Origin: Neisseria perflava
GTDB taxonomy: Bacteria; Pseudomonadota; Gammaproteobacteria; Burkholderiales; Neisseriaceae
Direction of reading: 5' to 3'
Assembly: GCF_024170405.1 (NCBI RefSeq)
Contig: NZ_JALJYC010000009.1
Coordinates: forward strand, 1 to 64,000
DNA: 64,000 bases
Below the pieces are notes generated by a model. The model searched no databases and had not been told where the DNA came from. It saw only the letters and a program-made list of their open reading frames with translations. This document shows positions 34,135-45,000 of this stretch, in pieces. Both the position numbers and the translations under genes were made by a program. The stretch's first letter is position 1. Each line of letters starts with the position of its first letter.

Positions 34135-35325
34135 TTAAGCGATTACGTTAGAAACAACGCCAGCACCTACGGTACGGCCACCTTCACGAATCGCAAAACG
34201 CAAACCGTTTTCCATCGCAATCGGAGCAATCAGCTCTACGGTGATTTTTACGTTCTCACCAGGCATTACCATTTCCACACCCTCAGACAAGGTAACCGCA
34301 CCGGTCACGTCTGTTGTACGGAAGTAGAATTGCGGACGGTAGTTCGCGAAGAACGGAGTGTGACGACCACCCTCTTCTTTGCTCAATACGTAAACTTCTG
34401 CTTCAAATTTGGTGTGCGGAGTGATAGAACCCGGTTTAGCCAATACTTGACCGCGTTCCACTTCTTCACGTTTGGTACCGCGCAGCAGTACACCTACGTT
34501 GTCACCGGCTTGACCTTCGTCCAGCAGTTTGCGGAACATTTCCACACCGGTACAAGTGGTTTTTTGGGTGTCTTTCAGACCAACGATTTCAATCTCGTCA
34601 CCCACATGGATCACACCGCGTTCTACACGACCGGTTACTACGGTACCACGACCAGAGATCGAGAATACGTCTTCGATCGGCAGCAGGAACGGTTTGTCAA
34701 CAGCACGTTCCGGAGTTGGAATGTAGCCATCCAAAGCGTCAGCCAATGCAAAGATTGCGGTTTCGCCGATTTCAGAAGTATCACCTTCCAATGCTTTCAG
34801 GGCAGAACCTTTAACGATCGGGCAGTCGTCACCCGGGAAATCGTAGCTGCTCAGCAGGTCGCGAATTTCCATCTCAACCAGTTCCAACAACTCTTCGTCG
34901 TCAACCATGTCGCATTTATTCATAAACACCAAAATGTACGGTACGCCTACTTGGCGGGCCAACAGGATGTGTTCGCGGGTTTGCGGCATAGGACCGTCAG
35001 CAGCAGATACCACCAAAATTGCACCGTCCATCTGAGCGGCACCGGTAATCATATTTTTCACATAGTCGGCGTGTCCCGGGCAGTCTACGTGAGCGTAGTG
35101 GCGGGTTTCGGTTTCGTATTCTACGTGAGAAGTATTAATGGTAATACCGCGGGCTTTTTCTTCCGGCGCATTGTCGATTTGGTCGTAGGCTTTGGCCGCA
35201 CCACCGAATTTTTTAGACAAAATAGTAGTCAAAGCAGCAGTCAGAGTGGTTTTACCATGGTCAACGTGACCGATGGTGCCAACGTTTACGTGCGGTTTGC
35301 TACGTTCAAATTTTTCCTTAGCCAT
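34135..35325 (-). CDS. tufA: Elongation factor Tu, copy in str operon
   Basis: A 396-residue GTPase delivering aminoacyl-tRNA. GTP motifs GHVDHGKT (near 19), DCPGH (near 81) and NKCD (near 136) are intact. The protein is identical to the copy at 54199-55389, and the DNA looks identical except for a silent C/T difference in the fifth sense codon from the end (34147 versus 54211). Upstream is fusA, downstream rpsJ. Confidence 0.98.
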   Translation of the reverse strand: MAKEKFERSKPHVNVGTIGHVDHGKTTLTAALTTILSKKFGGAAKAYDQIDNAPEEKARGITINTSHVEYETETRHYAHVDCPGHADYVKNMITGAAQMDGAILVVSAADGPMPQTREHILLARQVGVPYILVFMNKCDMVDDEELLELVEMEIRDLLSSYDFPGDDCPIVKGSALKALEGDTSEIGETAIFALADALDGYIPTPERAVDKPFLLPIEDVFSISGRGTVVTGRVERGVIHVGDEIEIVGLKDTQKTTCTGVEMFRKLLDEGQAGDNVGVLLRGTKREEVERGQVLAKPGSITPHTKFEAEVYVLSKEEGGRHTPFFANYRPQFYFRTTDVTGAVTLSEGVEMVMPGENVKITVELIAPIAMENGLRFAIREGGRTVGAGVVSNVIA

Positions 35326-35366
35326 GAGCTAATTCCTTTTCAATAAAGATCGATTAAAGAGCATTT

Positions 35367-35405
35367 AAGGCCGTCTGAAACATGTTCAGATTTTCAGACG
35401 GCCTA
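35367..35405. terminator. DUS hairpin between fusA and tufA
   Basis: Arms AGGCCGTCTGAAA (35368-35380) and its complement (35392-35404). It lies inside the str operon, so it could act as a partial terminator that sets the fusA to tuf ratio, or only as an uptake signal. Confidence 0.8.
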
Positions 35406-35417
35406 TTGGTTTACTGA

Positions 35418-37523
35418 TTAGCCTTTGCGGGCTTCAGTTACAGCAGCGGCAACGTTCGCAGGAGCTTCAGCGTATTTTTTGAATTCCATTGAGTAAGTTG
35501 CGCGGCCTTGAGTGGCAGAGCGCAGGTCGGTAGAGTAACCGAACATTTCAGCCAACGGTACTTCGGCGCGTACTTTTTTACCGCCGATACCATCGTCATC
35601 CATACCCAGTACGATACCGCGACGACGGTTCAAGTCGCCCATCACGTCGCCCATGTACTCTTCCGGAGTTTCCACTTCAACAGCCATAATCGGCTCAAGC
35701 AACGCAGGAGAAGCCTTGCGCATACCTTCTTTAAAGGCTTGAGAAGCAGCCAATTCAAACGCCAGTTGTGAAGAGTCTACATCATGCGAGGAACCGAATA
35801 CCAAACGTACGCGGACATCTACTACCGGGAAGCCGGCAACCACACCGTTCGGCAGGGTGTCACGGATACCTTTGTCCACAGACGGGATAAATTCACGCGG
35901 AATCACGCCGCCTTTAATTTCGTCGATGAACTCGTAGCCTTCGCCACCCGGTTCCATCGGTTCCATTTTGATGACAACGTGACCGTATTGGCCTTTACCA
36001 CCGGACTGTTTGGCGTGTTTGTATTCAGACTCGACTTCTTTGCGGATGGTTTCGCGGTAAGCCACTTGCGGCGCACCAATGTTAGCATCCACACCGAATT
36101 CGCGTTTCATACGGTCAACAATAATTTCCAAGTGCAGCTCGCCCATACCTGAAATAATGGTTTGACCGGATTCTTCGTCAGTACGCACGCGGAAAGACGG
36201 GTCTTCTTTAGCCAGACGATTCAGGGCGATACCCATTTTCTCTTGGTCGGCTTTGGTTTTCGGCTCAACGGCAACGTGAATTACCGGCTCAGGGAATTCC
36301 ATGCGCTCCAAGATGATTTGTGCATTCTCGGCACACAGGGTTTCACCGGTTGCCACGTCTTTCAGACCGATGGCAGCGGCGATATCGCCAGCACGTACTT
36401 CTTCGATTTCGTCACGGTCGTTAGCAGTCATTTGCACCAAACGACCAATACGTTCGCGCGAACCTTTAACGGAGTTGATCACAGTATCACCTGATTTCAA
36501 CACACCTGAGTACACACGGATAAAGGTCAAGTTACCTACGTATTTGTCGTTCATCATTTTGAACGCCAAAGCAGCAAACGGTGCATCATCACTGGCTTCG
36601 CGGCTATCCGGTTCTTCAGTACCCGGTTTTACACCTTGTACCGGCGGAATATCGGTCGGCGCAGGTAACAATTCGATTACCGCATCCAACATACGTTGTA
36701 CACCTTTGTTTTTAAAGGCAGAGCCACACAACATCGGTTGAATTTCACCAGCCAAAGTACGTTGACGCAAAGCACCGATAATTTCTTCCTCAGTCAGCTC
36801 TTCGCCGCCCAAGTATTTGTCCATCAGCTCTTCGTTGGCTTCTGCAGCGGCTTCAATCATGTTTTGACGCCATTCTTCAGCGGTATCAACCAAGTCAGCC
36901 GGAATATCACCATATTCGAAAGTTACACCTTTGTCGGCTTCATTCCAAATAATGGCTTTCATTTTCAGCAGATCAACCACGCCTTCGAAGTTGTCTTCCG
37001 CACCCACCGGAATCACGATCGGTACAGGGTTGGCGCGCAAACGGGTTTTCATTTGCTCGACCACGCGGAAGAAGTTAGCACCTTGACGGTCCATTTTATT
37101 TACAAATGCCAAGCGCGGAACTTGATATTTGTTGGCCTGACGCCATACAGTTTCAGACTGAGGTTGTACACCACCCACTGCGCAGTAAACCATTACCGCA
37201 CCATCCAACACACGCATAGAACGCTCTACCTCTACGGTAAAGTCAACGTGTCCCGGTGTATCGATGATGTTGAAGCGGTGCAGCGGGAATTGTTTCGCCA
37301 TACCTGCCCAGTAAGAAGTTACCGCAGCAGAAGTAATGGTAATACCGCGCTCTTGTTCTTGCTCCATCCAGTCGGTAGTGGCAGCACCGTCATGCACTTC
37401 ACCCAGTTTATGAGTCAGGCCGGTGTAGAACAAAATACGTTCGGTTGTGGTGGTTTTACCCGCGTCAATGTGGGCAGAAATACCGATATTGCGGTACAGG
37501 CCGATAGGGGTCTTACGAGCCAT
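35418..37523 (-). CDS. fusA: Elongation factor G
   Basis: A 701-residue translocase GTPase. It has AHIDAGKTTTTERIL (G1), DTPGHVDF (G3) and NKMDR (G4), followed by the usual domains II-V to the C-terminal end. 18 bp after rpsG. Confidence 0.98.
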   Translation of the reverse strand: MARKTPIGLYRNIGISAHIDAGKTTTTERILFYTGLTHKLGEVHDGAATTDWMEQEQERGITITSAAVTSYWAGMAKQFPLHRFNIIDTPGHVDFTVEVERSMRVLDGAVMVYCAVGGVQPQSETVWRQANKYQVPRLAFVNKMDRQGANFFRVVEQMKTRLRANPVPIVIPVGAEDNFEGVVDLLKMKAIIWNEADKGVTFEYGDIPADLVDTAEEWRQNMIEAAAEANEELMDKYLGGEELTEEEIIGALRQRTLAGEIQPMLCGSAFKNKGVQRMLDAVIELLPAPTDIPPVQGVKPGTEEPDSREASDDAPFAALAFKMMNDKYVGNLTFIRVYSGVLKSGDTVINSVKGSRERIGRLVQMTANDRDEIEEVRAGDIAAAIGLKDVATGETLCAENAQIILERMEFPEPVIHVAVEPKTKADQEKMGIALNRLAKEDPSFRVRTDEESGQTIISGMGELHLEIIVDRMKREFGVDANIGAPQVAYRETIRKEVESEYKHAKQSGGKGQYGHVVIKMEPMEPGGEGYEFIDEIKGGVIPREFIPSVDKGIRDTLPNGVVAGFPVVDVRVRLVFGSSHDVDSSQLAFELAASQAFKEGMRKASPALLEPIMAVEVETPEEYMGDVMGDLNRRRGIVLGMDDDGIGGKKVRAEVPLAEMFGYSTDLRSATQGRATYSMEFKKYAEAPANVAAAVTEARKG

Positions 37524-37541
37524 TTTAATAGCCTTTCAAAA

Positions 37542-38012
37542 TTAGAAACGGAAGTGAGAGAACGCTTTGTTCGCTTCAGCCATACGGTGTACTTCTTCAC
37601 GTTTTTTCAACGCACCGCCGCGGCCTTCGGAAGCATCAATCAACTCGCCTGCCAAGCGCAGATCCATTGATTTCTCACCGCGTTTGCGGGCGGCATCGCG
37701 CACCCAGCGCATTGCCAGAGCCAAGCGGCGTGAAGGACGAACCTCAACAGGAACTTGGTAGTTTGCACCACCCACACGGCGGCTTTTCACTTCCACGATA
37801 GGTTTGGCATTGGCAATGGCTTCGTTGAACACTTCGATGGCGACTTTGCCGGTTTTTTTCTCGATTTGCGCCAAAGCACCGTAAACGATGCGCTCGGCAA
37901 CCGATTTTTTACCGTCGATCATCAACACGTTCATGAATTTGGTCAGCTCAACGCTACCGAATTTCGGATCCGGCAATATGTCGCGCTTGGGGACTTCTCT
38001 ACGTCGTGGCAT
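37542..38012 (-). CDS. rpsG: 30S ribosomal protein S7
   Basis: A 156-residue head-domain nucleator and, in E. coli, repressor of the str operon. I chose ATG 38012 (MPRRREVPKRDILPDP); an upstream start adds 17 residues not found in the family. The segment LAMRWVRDAARKRGEKSM is conserved. Confidence 0.97.
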   Translation of the reverse strand: MPRRREVPKRDILPDPKFGSVELTKFMNVLMIDGKKSVAERIVYGALAQIEKKTGKVAIEVFNEAIANAKPIVEVKSRRVGGANYQVPVEVRPSRRLALAMRWVRDAARKRGEKSMDLRLAGELIDASEGRGGALKKREEVHRMAEANKAFSHFRF

Positions 38013-38127
38013 TTTAATTTCCTTTAATCTATTCAGTCGGGAATCATTCCCATGAATATCCATCGGATATTCACTTACTCGGCCGTTTCACACTAGGCGG
38101 CCGACGTGCCTATCAAAGCCCCAATAA

Positions 38128-38499
38128 TTATTTAGGACGTTTCGCACCGTATTTGGAACGGGCTTGTTTACGGTCTTTAACACCGGCGGTATCCAAAGAA
38201 CCGCGTACAGTGTGGTAACGCACACCCGGCAAGTCTTTTACACGACCGCCGCGAATCAGCACCACGCTGTGCTCTTGCAGGTTGTGGCCTTCACCACCGA
38301 TGTAAGAAATCACCTCGAAACCGTTGGTCAGGCGCACCTTACATACTTTACGCAATGCAGAGTTCGGTTTTTTCGGAGTAGTGGTGTACACACGGGTGCA
38401 CACGCCGCGTTTTTGCGGGCAGGCTTCCAGTGCGGGCACTTTGTTGACGTACACAGGCTTTTGACGGCCTTTGCGTACCAATTGGTTAATAGTAGGCAT
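38128..38499 (-). CDS. rpsL: 30S ribosomal protein S12
   Basis: A 123-residue decoding-centre protein. Both streptomycin positions are wild type: Lys in TTTPKKPNS (near 43) and Lys in GRVKDLPGVR (near 88). First gene of the str operon, expressed from a strong promoter 56 bp upstream. Confidence 0.98.
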   Translation of the reverse strand: MPTINQLVRKGRQKPVYVNKVPALEACPQKRGVCTRVYTTTPKKPNSALRKVCKVRLTNGFEVISYIGGEGHNLQEHSVVLIRGGRVKDLPGVRYHTVRGSLDTAGVKDRKQARSKYGAKRPK

Positions 38500-38554
38500 A
38501 TTTTCTCGTCCTGTTGAGTGAAATACTTACCGACACCATGTCGGCAAGAGCGGA

Positions 38555-38584
38555 ATTATAGTTTTCCGGCAAGGGTTTAGTCAA
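38555..38584 (-). promoter_or_regulatory. Promoter of the str operon
   Basis: -35 TTGACT (38584-38579), an 18-nt spacer and a perfect -10 TATAAT (38560-38555). The leader contains a small hairpin CCGACA/TGTCGG (38531-38545) before the rpsL ribosome site. Confidence 0.88.
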
Positions 38585-38638
38585 GGCATTAGCGGCTAAA
38601 CTTTTTATTTTGCAACATTTTTACACCCAGATTCAGGC

Positions 38639-38699
38639 CAAGGCCGTCTGAAAAACAGAATAACACGGGCGTATTACCGCAAATTTTCAGACGGCCTTG
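38639..38699. repeat. DUS inverted pair upstream of rpsL
   Basis: 16-bp arms CAAGGCCGTCTGAAAA (38639-38654) and complement (38684-38699) with a 29-nt loop. With the next DUS pair it fills the 335-bp gap between rpsL and the R-M gene. Confidence 0.85.
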
Positions 38700-38761
38700 C
38701 TGTTTTACCACAAGAAAACGGCATTCAACGGACTGCAGCCGTAGTGTGTACCGCAGCAATA

Positions 38762-38790
38762 CCGTCTGAATATGCGGGATGTTCAGACGG
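38762..38790. terminator. DUS hairpin after the R-M gene
   Basis: Arms CCGTCTGAA (38762-38770) and TTCAGACGG (38782-38790), 45 bp after the R-M stop codon. Probably its terminator. Confidence 0.7.
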
Positions 38791-38834
38791 CATGTTGGCT
38801 TTGGCGCAAAATTCAGGCGGGCGGCCGCTCCGCC

Positions 38835-41800
38835 CTATGCTTCAATCAGACGGATTTCCTCGTCGGTCAGGCCGTAAAGGGCGTAGACCATGCGGTCGGT
38901 GGCGGCTTCAGCGGCTGTAATCTCTGACTGCACCGCCCGTACCGCCTCTTGTTCGTCTTCAAACACAGTTTCCCATTCCAATTCGGCTTTCAGGCCGAAA
39001 TCTTCAGGGCGTTTGGCTTTTTTAAGCGCTTTTTTCAATTCGGCGGCAAAAGCGGCATAATCGGACTCGTGCCAGCTTTGCAGACGGCCGCTCAGGGTAT
39101 CGAGCTTGAAACGCCGCTGTATCAGGCGTTGGAAACGGGTTATTGTGTCATACAATTGGCGATTTAAACCCAACAAATTATCTGCTAATCCTTTTAGCTG
39201 TTCTAAGTTCTTCGGTATAGGGATATTCCGTAAGTCTTTAACCAAGATTTTGGGAATAGAGGTTTCAGCATTTGCCTTTGAATGCGCTTTAATGTGATAC
39301 CACGTTATCAGCCTCGAATTTAAAATTACCGACAACTCCTTCAAATTTTTTGAACTTAAATCCTTATTAATAATGTTTAAAATTGAAGGCGTATTATAAA
39401 ATTCCTCTTCCGTATAAACAGATTTAATTTTATAAAAATCACCCCGAGTAATTTCCATAACCAATACTCGCGGGCTGGTGAAGTATTTTTTCTCACGCGG
39501 AGCAGCAAGCCAGTCTCCATAGCTCACCCATAAATTTCCATTCCATTCGATGAAGTATCTTGAAATATCGACGCCCTTTAATTCCTTCTTATAAGTTTCA
39601 TCTTTTTTGTAATCTGCGTGCCAAATCCGGTTTTTGATTGTTTCTTCAGAATGCCCACGATATTTATCATAAGGGATAAGACCTTGAGAGACATCAAACT
39701 GTTCGGACAAAACGGGAAACGACCTTAGCTTGTCAACAAGTTGAACATCATTATCTGAAAGGTACATATTTATCAAATAATCAGCATTTTTTGAAATTGT
39801 TTCATATCTGATAATGGATTCATTACTGATAATTTCTGTTCCATTTGCTGAACCCAGATGAATAATTTTCTTTGGAGAGCATTTGTTAATTTTTATGATA
39901 ATTGTATCCAAATCAGCATCAGTAAATACCTTTTGCGGTAAATTAATGATTGATTCAAAGTCATAATTTAAAAGAAACTGTCTGAGCTTAAAATGTTGTT
40001 CGATAGTCAAACAAGTATATGGCACAATCAAACCAACCGAACCATTTTGCTTAACCAAATCCATTGATTTTTCAATAAAAATTGAATAACTATCTAATTT
40101 ATATGCAGGGGTCTCATAATTCTCTAAATAAAATTTCTGCTCTTGCTTCTGAATCTTTGCCCCATACGGCGGATTGCCGATAATGACATCAAAGCCTTGT
40201 TTTGATGCGGTATTTCCCGATTTATCGGGGGGGGATAATTGCTTGAATACATTAGGGAATTCTTTCTCCCAATCAAAGGCGGCCTCGCCTGCGATTGCAG
40301 GGTCGCTGATGAGGCTATTGCCGCATTTGATGTTGCTGCTTAAGCTGGACAGTTTGCGGTGGGGCTGGGCGGTGCGCAGCCACAATGACAGCTTGGCGAT
40401 TTCCACGCTTTCTTCGTTGATGTCTACGCCGTAGAGATTGCGCTCGAGAATGCTGTTTTCGATGTTTTGGTACACCAACTCGCCGCCGCCGAGTCGGGCG
40501 GAAAGTTCGTCGATATAGCGGTGTTCGGCAATCAGGAAATTGAGGGCTTCGTTGAGGAAAGCACCGCTGCCGCAGGCGGGGTCGCAGATGGTGAGCTGCA
40601 ACAGCCAGTCGCGGTAGGTTTCGAGGGTTTTCAGACGGCCTTCGAGAATGGGGCGGTTTTTGGCGGTGGGTTTGGTGTAGGCGTAATCTTCATCATCAAT
40701 CGCCAGCTCGGTTTTCTTGGCACGGCAAAGTGCGCCGACGGTCTGGTCTACGATGTATCGGGTGATATAGCGCGGGGTATAAAACACGCCGTCTTTTTTG
40801 CGCTTGCTTTGCTTTTTGTCGATGGTTTCGCCGTTGATACGGGCTTTGATTTCGTCGATTTCGTTTAATGAGTTTTCAAAGATATGGCCGAGGATGTTGA
40901 CGTCGACATCGCTGTTGAAGTCATATTCGGCCAAACGCGTCAGATGGGCAAGCAATACGCTGTCGCTGATGATAAGACTGTCGAGCAGCGCGTCGGGCTT
41001 GAACAGGCCGCCGTTGTAGGCGAAGATTTCGCCGCGCTTGGCCTGATGGCCGGTATTCAGATGGTTGAAATACTGCTTGATTTTTTCATACAGGGGTTTG
41101 TCTTCGTCCAGCTCTTTGAGCTGCTGCCATTGGCCGATAATGGTGTTGATTTCGTTGGCAGGCAGCAGGTGGCGGTCTTCGGCGAAGAGGATAAACAGGA
41201 AGCGGTCGAGCAGCTTTTGCGATTTTTTGAAGAGTTCGAGTTCGCCGTATTGGGGGTTGTTGGCCACCATATCGGCAAACAGTTCGCGCTTGAAGGCGGA
41301 GTAGTCGCGGTAGAGCCGGGCGGTAATGGCCTCTTCGCGGGACACGGTTTCGCTTTTGAGACGCGCGGGCAGACCGCTTTCCAAATTATGCCGTTGCAGG
41401 CACAGCCACAGCAGGCCGAATTGCGCTTCGGTCAGGGCAAACAAATCCCATTCGAGGTATTCGACGGCGTTGTCGATATAAAAGCGCAATTTTTGAAAAT
41501 TGGACACAACCACGTAGCGGCAACCGCTTTGGTTGTTTTTATAGCCGAAGGCTTGAGCCTGGATTTTGTCGAGGGCGGTGGTATCGGTGCCTTTGAGCTC
41601 GATGACGGCGATAACTTTTCCGCCGTGATGGACGGCGGCATCGGCTTTTTTGCCGTCGGTTTGGTTTTTCTGCTCGGTAATCAGGTTCCAATCGGGCTCG
41701 GGATTGATGGTATGCCCCAATACGGCGACAAACAGGTCGCGCAAAAAGCCTTCCTGATATTGCTCTTCTTTGGAGTTTCTGATGTTTTGCTGTTTGGCGG

Positions 41801-41903
41801 CATCATGGAAGATGGCTTGGAAGATCGCCCACTGGCGGCGGATGACTGCGGCATCCTGCTGCTTGAGGTATTGGCTGACAACGGTTTGCTGGAAGAATGA
41901 CAT
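38835..41903 (-). CDS. Single-chain restriction-modification enzyme (Type IIG-like)
   Basis: A 1022-residue protein combining cutting, methylation and recognition. The N-terminus has a PD-(D/E)XK nuclease core (D88, then E102-L-K104 in VIAVIELKGTD). The central adenine methyltransferase has motif X (GVFYTPRYITRYIV, about 372-385), motif I DPACGSGAF (441-449) and motif IV NPPY (577-580). The last third is a target-recognition region of the TaqI/Eco57I kind. The segment 39190-40150 (recognition part) is clearly more AT-rich than the two ends, suggesting exchange of specificity. A DUS lies inside (40630-40641, read as GRLK). It sits between rpoC and rpsL, flanked by DUS pairs. A weak -10 TACAAT lies at 41940-41935. 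The target sequence is unknown; a phage-defence BREX-like PglX is less likely because no partner genes are present. Confidence 0.88.
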   Translation of the reverse strand: MSFFQQTVVSQYLKQQDAAVIRRQWAIFQAIFHDAAKQQNIRNSKEEQYQEGFLRDLFVAVLGHTINPEPDWNLITEQKNQTDGKKADAAVHHGGKVIAVIELKGTDTTALDKIQAQAFGYKNNQSGCRYVVVSNFQKLRFYIDNAVEYLEWDLFALTEAQFGLLWLCLQRHNLESGLPARLKSETVSREEAITARLYRDYSAFKRELFADMVANNPQYGELELFKKSQKLLDRFLFILFAEDRHLLPANEINTIIGQWQQLKELDEDKPLYEKIKQYFNHLNTGHQAKRGEIFAYNGGLFKPDALLDSLIISDSVLLAHLTRLAEYDFNSDVDVNILGHIFENSLNEIDEIKARINGETIDKKQSKRKKDGVFYTPRYITRYIVDQTVGALCRAKKTELAIDDEDYAYTKPTAKNRPILEGRLKTLETYRDWLLQLTICDPACGSGAFLNEALNFLIAEHRYIDELSARLGGGELVYQNIENSILERNLYGVDINEESVEIAKLSLWLRTAQPHRKLSSLSSNIKCGNSLISDPAIAGEAAFDWEKEFPNVFKQLSPPDKSGNTASKQGFDVIIGNPPYGAKIQKQEQKFYLENYETPAYKLDSYSIFIEKSMDLVKQNGSVGLIVPYTCLTIEQHFKLRQFLLNYDFESIINLPQKVFTDADLDTIIIKINKCSPKKIIHLGSANGTEIISNESIIRYETISKNADYLINMYLSDNDVQLVDKLRSFPVLSEQFDVSQGLIPYDKYRGHSEETIKNRIWHADYKKDETYKKELKGVDISRYFIEWNGNLWVSYGDWLAAPREKKYFTSPRVLVMEITRGDFYKIKSVYTEEEFYNTPSILNIINKDLSSKNLKELSVILNSRLITWYHIKAHSKANAETSIPKILVKDLRNIPIPKNLEQLKGLADNLLGLNRQLYDTITRFQRLIQRRFKLDTLSGRLQSWHESDYAAFAAELKKALKKAKRPEDFGLKAELEWETVFEDEQEAVRAVQSEITAAEAATDRMVYALYGLTDEEIRLIEA

Positions 41904-41953
41904 GTTTCGTTTCCCGATGTAGGTGTTTGGCGGTATTGTAGCAAAAGCAGAAT

Positions 41954-41990
41954 ATGCCGTCTGAAAACATTGGTCTTTTTCAGACGACCT
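41954..41990. repeat. Imperfect DUS pair between rpoC and the R-M gene
   Basis: A good ATGCCGTCTGAA (41954-41965) faces a variant arm TTCAGACGACCT (41979-41990), which carries GTCGTCTGAA on the other strand, a form like the mucosa-type DUS. Confidence 0.8.
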
Positions 41991-42001
41991 GAATCATATA
42001 C

Positions 42002-42033
42002 AAAAACGCCGTACCTTTTCAGGTACGGCGTTT
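42002..42033 (-). terminator. Terminator of the rpoBC operon
   Basis: A perfect 12-bp stem AAACGCCGTACC/GGTACGGCGTTT (42004-42015, 42022-42033) followed by a T-run on the minus strand, 24 bp after the rpoC stop codon. Confidence 0.92.
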
Positions 42034-42056
42034 GCTTGGCAGACAACGCTACAAGA

Positions 42057-45000
42057 TTACTCGGCAGCGTCTTCGCCTGATGTTTCCACGGTTTCCACTT
42101 CAACCGGCCGGCTTTGCAGACGGCGGCTGCGGTGGTAGCTCAAGCCGGTACCGGCCGGAATCAGGCGGCCGACGATGACATTTTCTTTCAGGCCGCGCAG
42201 TTCGTCCTGTTTGCCCATAATCGCGGCCTCGGTGAGGACGCGGGTGGTTTCTTGGAACGATGCGGCAGAAATGAAGCTGTCGGTGGACAATGAGGCTTTG
42301 GTAATACCCAGCAACACGTTTTCAAAGCGTGCCGGCTCTTTGCCTTCGGCCATCATTTTTTCGTTTTCCAACATCACTTCGCCACGCTCTACCTGCTCGC
42401 CGGTAATGAACGAGGTGTCGCCGGAATCGGCGATGTTCACACGGCGCAGCATTTGACGGATGATGACTTCGATGTGTTTGTCGGAAATCTTCACACCTTG
42501 CAGACGGTAAACCTCTTGCACTTCTTGCACGATATAACGCGCCAGCGCTTCAATGCCTTGCAGACGCAGGATGTCGTGCGGATCGACCGCGCCGTCGACG
42601 ATGGTTTCACCACGGTTCACCACTTGGCCGTCGTGTACCAGAATCTGTTTCTCTTTGGAAATCAGGGTTTCGTAGGCCACGCCGTCCACATCGGTGATGA
42701 TCATGCGCTGTTTGCCTTTAGTTTCTTTACCAAAGGATACGGTACCGGTGACTTCGGCCAACATGCCGGCATCTTTCGGGATACGCGCTTCAAACAGCTC
42801 GGCCACACGCGGCAGACCACCGGTAATGTCGCGGGTTTTGGACGAGGCTTGCGGGATACGCGCCAATACGTCGCCTTTGCCGATTTCCTGACCTTCGCGC
42901 ACGGTAATCACCGCGCCTACCGGGAAGGCCATAGATACTGGGGTAGAGGTACCTGGAATGCAGATTTCCAAGCCGTTTTCGTCCAAGAGTTTCACGGTCG
43001 GACGCAGCAGTTTGGATGCGCCTGCGGAGCGGCGTTTGCTGTCGATTACCACCAAAGTGGACAAACCGGTCACATCGTCGGTTTGTTTGGCTACGGTTAC
43101 GCCCTCTTCCACGTTTTCGAATTTCACCAAACCGGCGTGTTCGGTAATCATCGGACGGGTATGCGGATCCCAAGTGGCCAAAGTCTGACCGGCTTTGACG
43201 GCTTCGCCGTCTTGCACCAGCAAAATCGCGCCGTAAGGTACTTTGTGGCGTTCGCGTTCGCGGCCGATGTCGTCATGAATGACCACTTCGCAAGAGCGGC
43301 CGATGACCACCAGCTCGCCTTTGTTGTTGGCCACATAACGCATTTGGCTGCTGAAACGGGCGGTACCGTTGGATTTGGCTTCCACTTGGCTGGCGGCGGC
43401 GGCACGTGATGCCGCACCACCGATGTGGAAGGTACGCATGGTCAGCTGGGTACCCGGTTCGCCGATGGATTGGGCAGCAATCACGCCGACGGCCTCGCCC
43501 GCATTGACCAACTTACCGCGCGCCAAGTCGCGGCCGTAGCAGTGGGCGCACAAACCGTGGCGGGTTTTACAGGTAATCGGGGTGCGTACTTTGACTTCAT
43601 CGACACCGGATTGGTCGATTTTGTCCACCAATTGTTCGTTCAACAAGGTACCGGCTTCCACCAGCGTTTCGCCGCTGGAGGGGTCTACCACGTCGGAGGC
43701 GGTAACGCGGCCGAGGATGCGGTCGCGCAGGGGCTCGATAACATCACCGCCCTGCACCACGGCTTTCATGACGAAGCCGTCTGAAGTGCCGCAGTCGTCT
43801 TCCACCACCACCAAGTCTTGGGTTACATCCACCAGACGGCGGGTCAGATAACCGGAGTTGGCGGTTTTCAAGGCGGTATCGGCCAGACCTTTACGCGCAC
43901 CGTGGGTGGCAATAAAGTATTGCAATACGGTCAGACCTTCGCGGAAGTTGGAAGTAATCGGCGTTTCGATAATCGAGCCGTCCGGTTTGGCCATCAGGCC
44001 GCGCATGCCGGAAAGCTGTTTGATTTGCGCCGCCGAACCACGCGCACCGGAATCGGCCATCATGTAGATGGAGTTGAACGACTCTTGGTCTACTTCTTTG
44101 CCTTCGCGGTCGATAACTTTTTGTTTGGACAGGTTGTCCATCATCGCTTTGGCGATTTTATCGCCGGCACGACCCCAAATATCCACCACTTTGTTGTAGC
44201 GCTCGCCGTTGGTCACCAAACCTTGGCGGTATTGGTCTTCGATTTCTTTCACTTCGGCGTTGGCTTCGGCCAGCAATGCGGCTTTCTCTTTCGGGATTTC
44301 CATGTCGTCCACGGCAATCGAGATGCCGCCTTTGGCCGCAAAACCGAAACCGGTATACATCAGGTGGTCGGCGAAAATCACGGTGTCGCGCAGGCCGCAC
44401 AAGCGGAACGAGGCATTAATCAGCTTGGAAATTTCTTTCTTTTTCAAAGCCTTGTTGATGTATTCAAACGGCAGGCCTTTGGGCAGGATTTCGCTCAACA
44501 GCGCGCGGCCGACGGTGGTTTCGTAGCGGTTGACCACCGGCTCGAATTCGCCCGCTTCGTTTTTCACCCACTCGCGCAGGCGCACGGTGATTTTGGTGCC
44601 CAATTCCACTTGTTTGGTGTGGTAGGCGCGGTGCACTTCTTTCACGTCGGCAAACAGGCTGCCTTCGCCCGGCGCATTGATTTTGTCGCGGGTCATGTAA
44701 TACAGACCCAATACGATGTCTTGCGACGGCACGATAATCGGCTCGCCGTTGGCGGGCGACAATACATTGTTGGAAGCCAGCATCAGCGTGCGCGCTTCCA
44801 TTTGCGCTTCCAGACTCAGCGGTACGTGGACGGCCATTTGGTCACCGTCGAAGTCGGCGTTGAACGCGGCACAAACCAGCGGATGAAGCTGAATCGCTTT
44901 GCCTTCAATCAGAATCGGCTCAAACGCTTGGATACCCAAACGGTGCAGAGTCGGCGCACGGTTGAGCATAATCGGATGTTCGCGGATGACTTCTTCCAAG

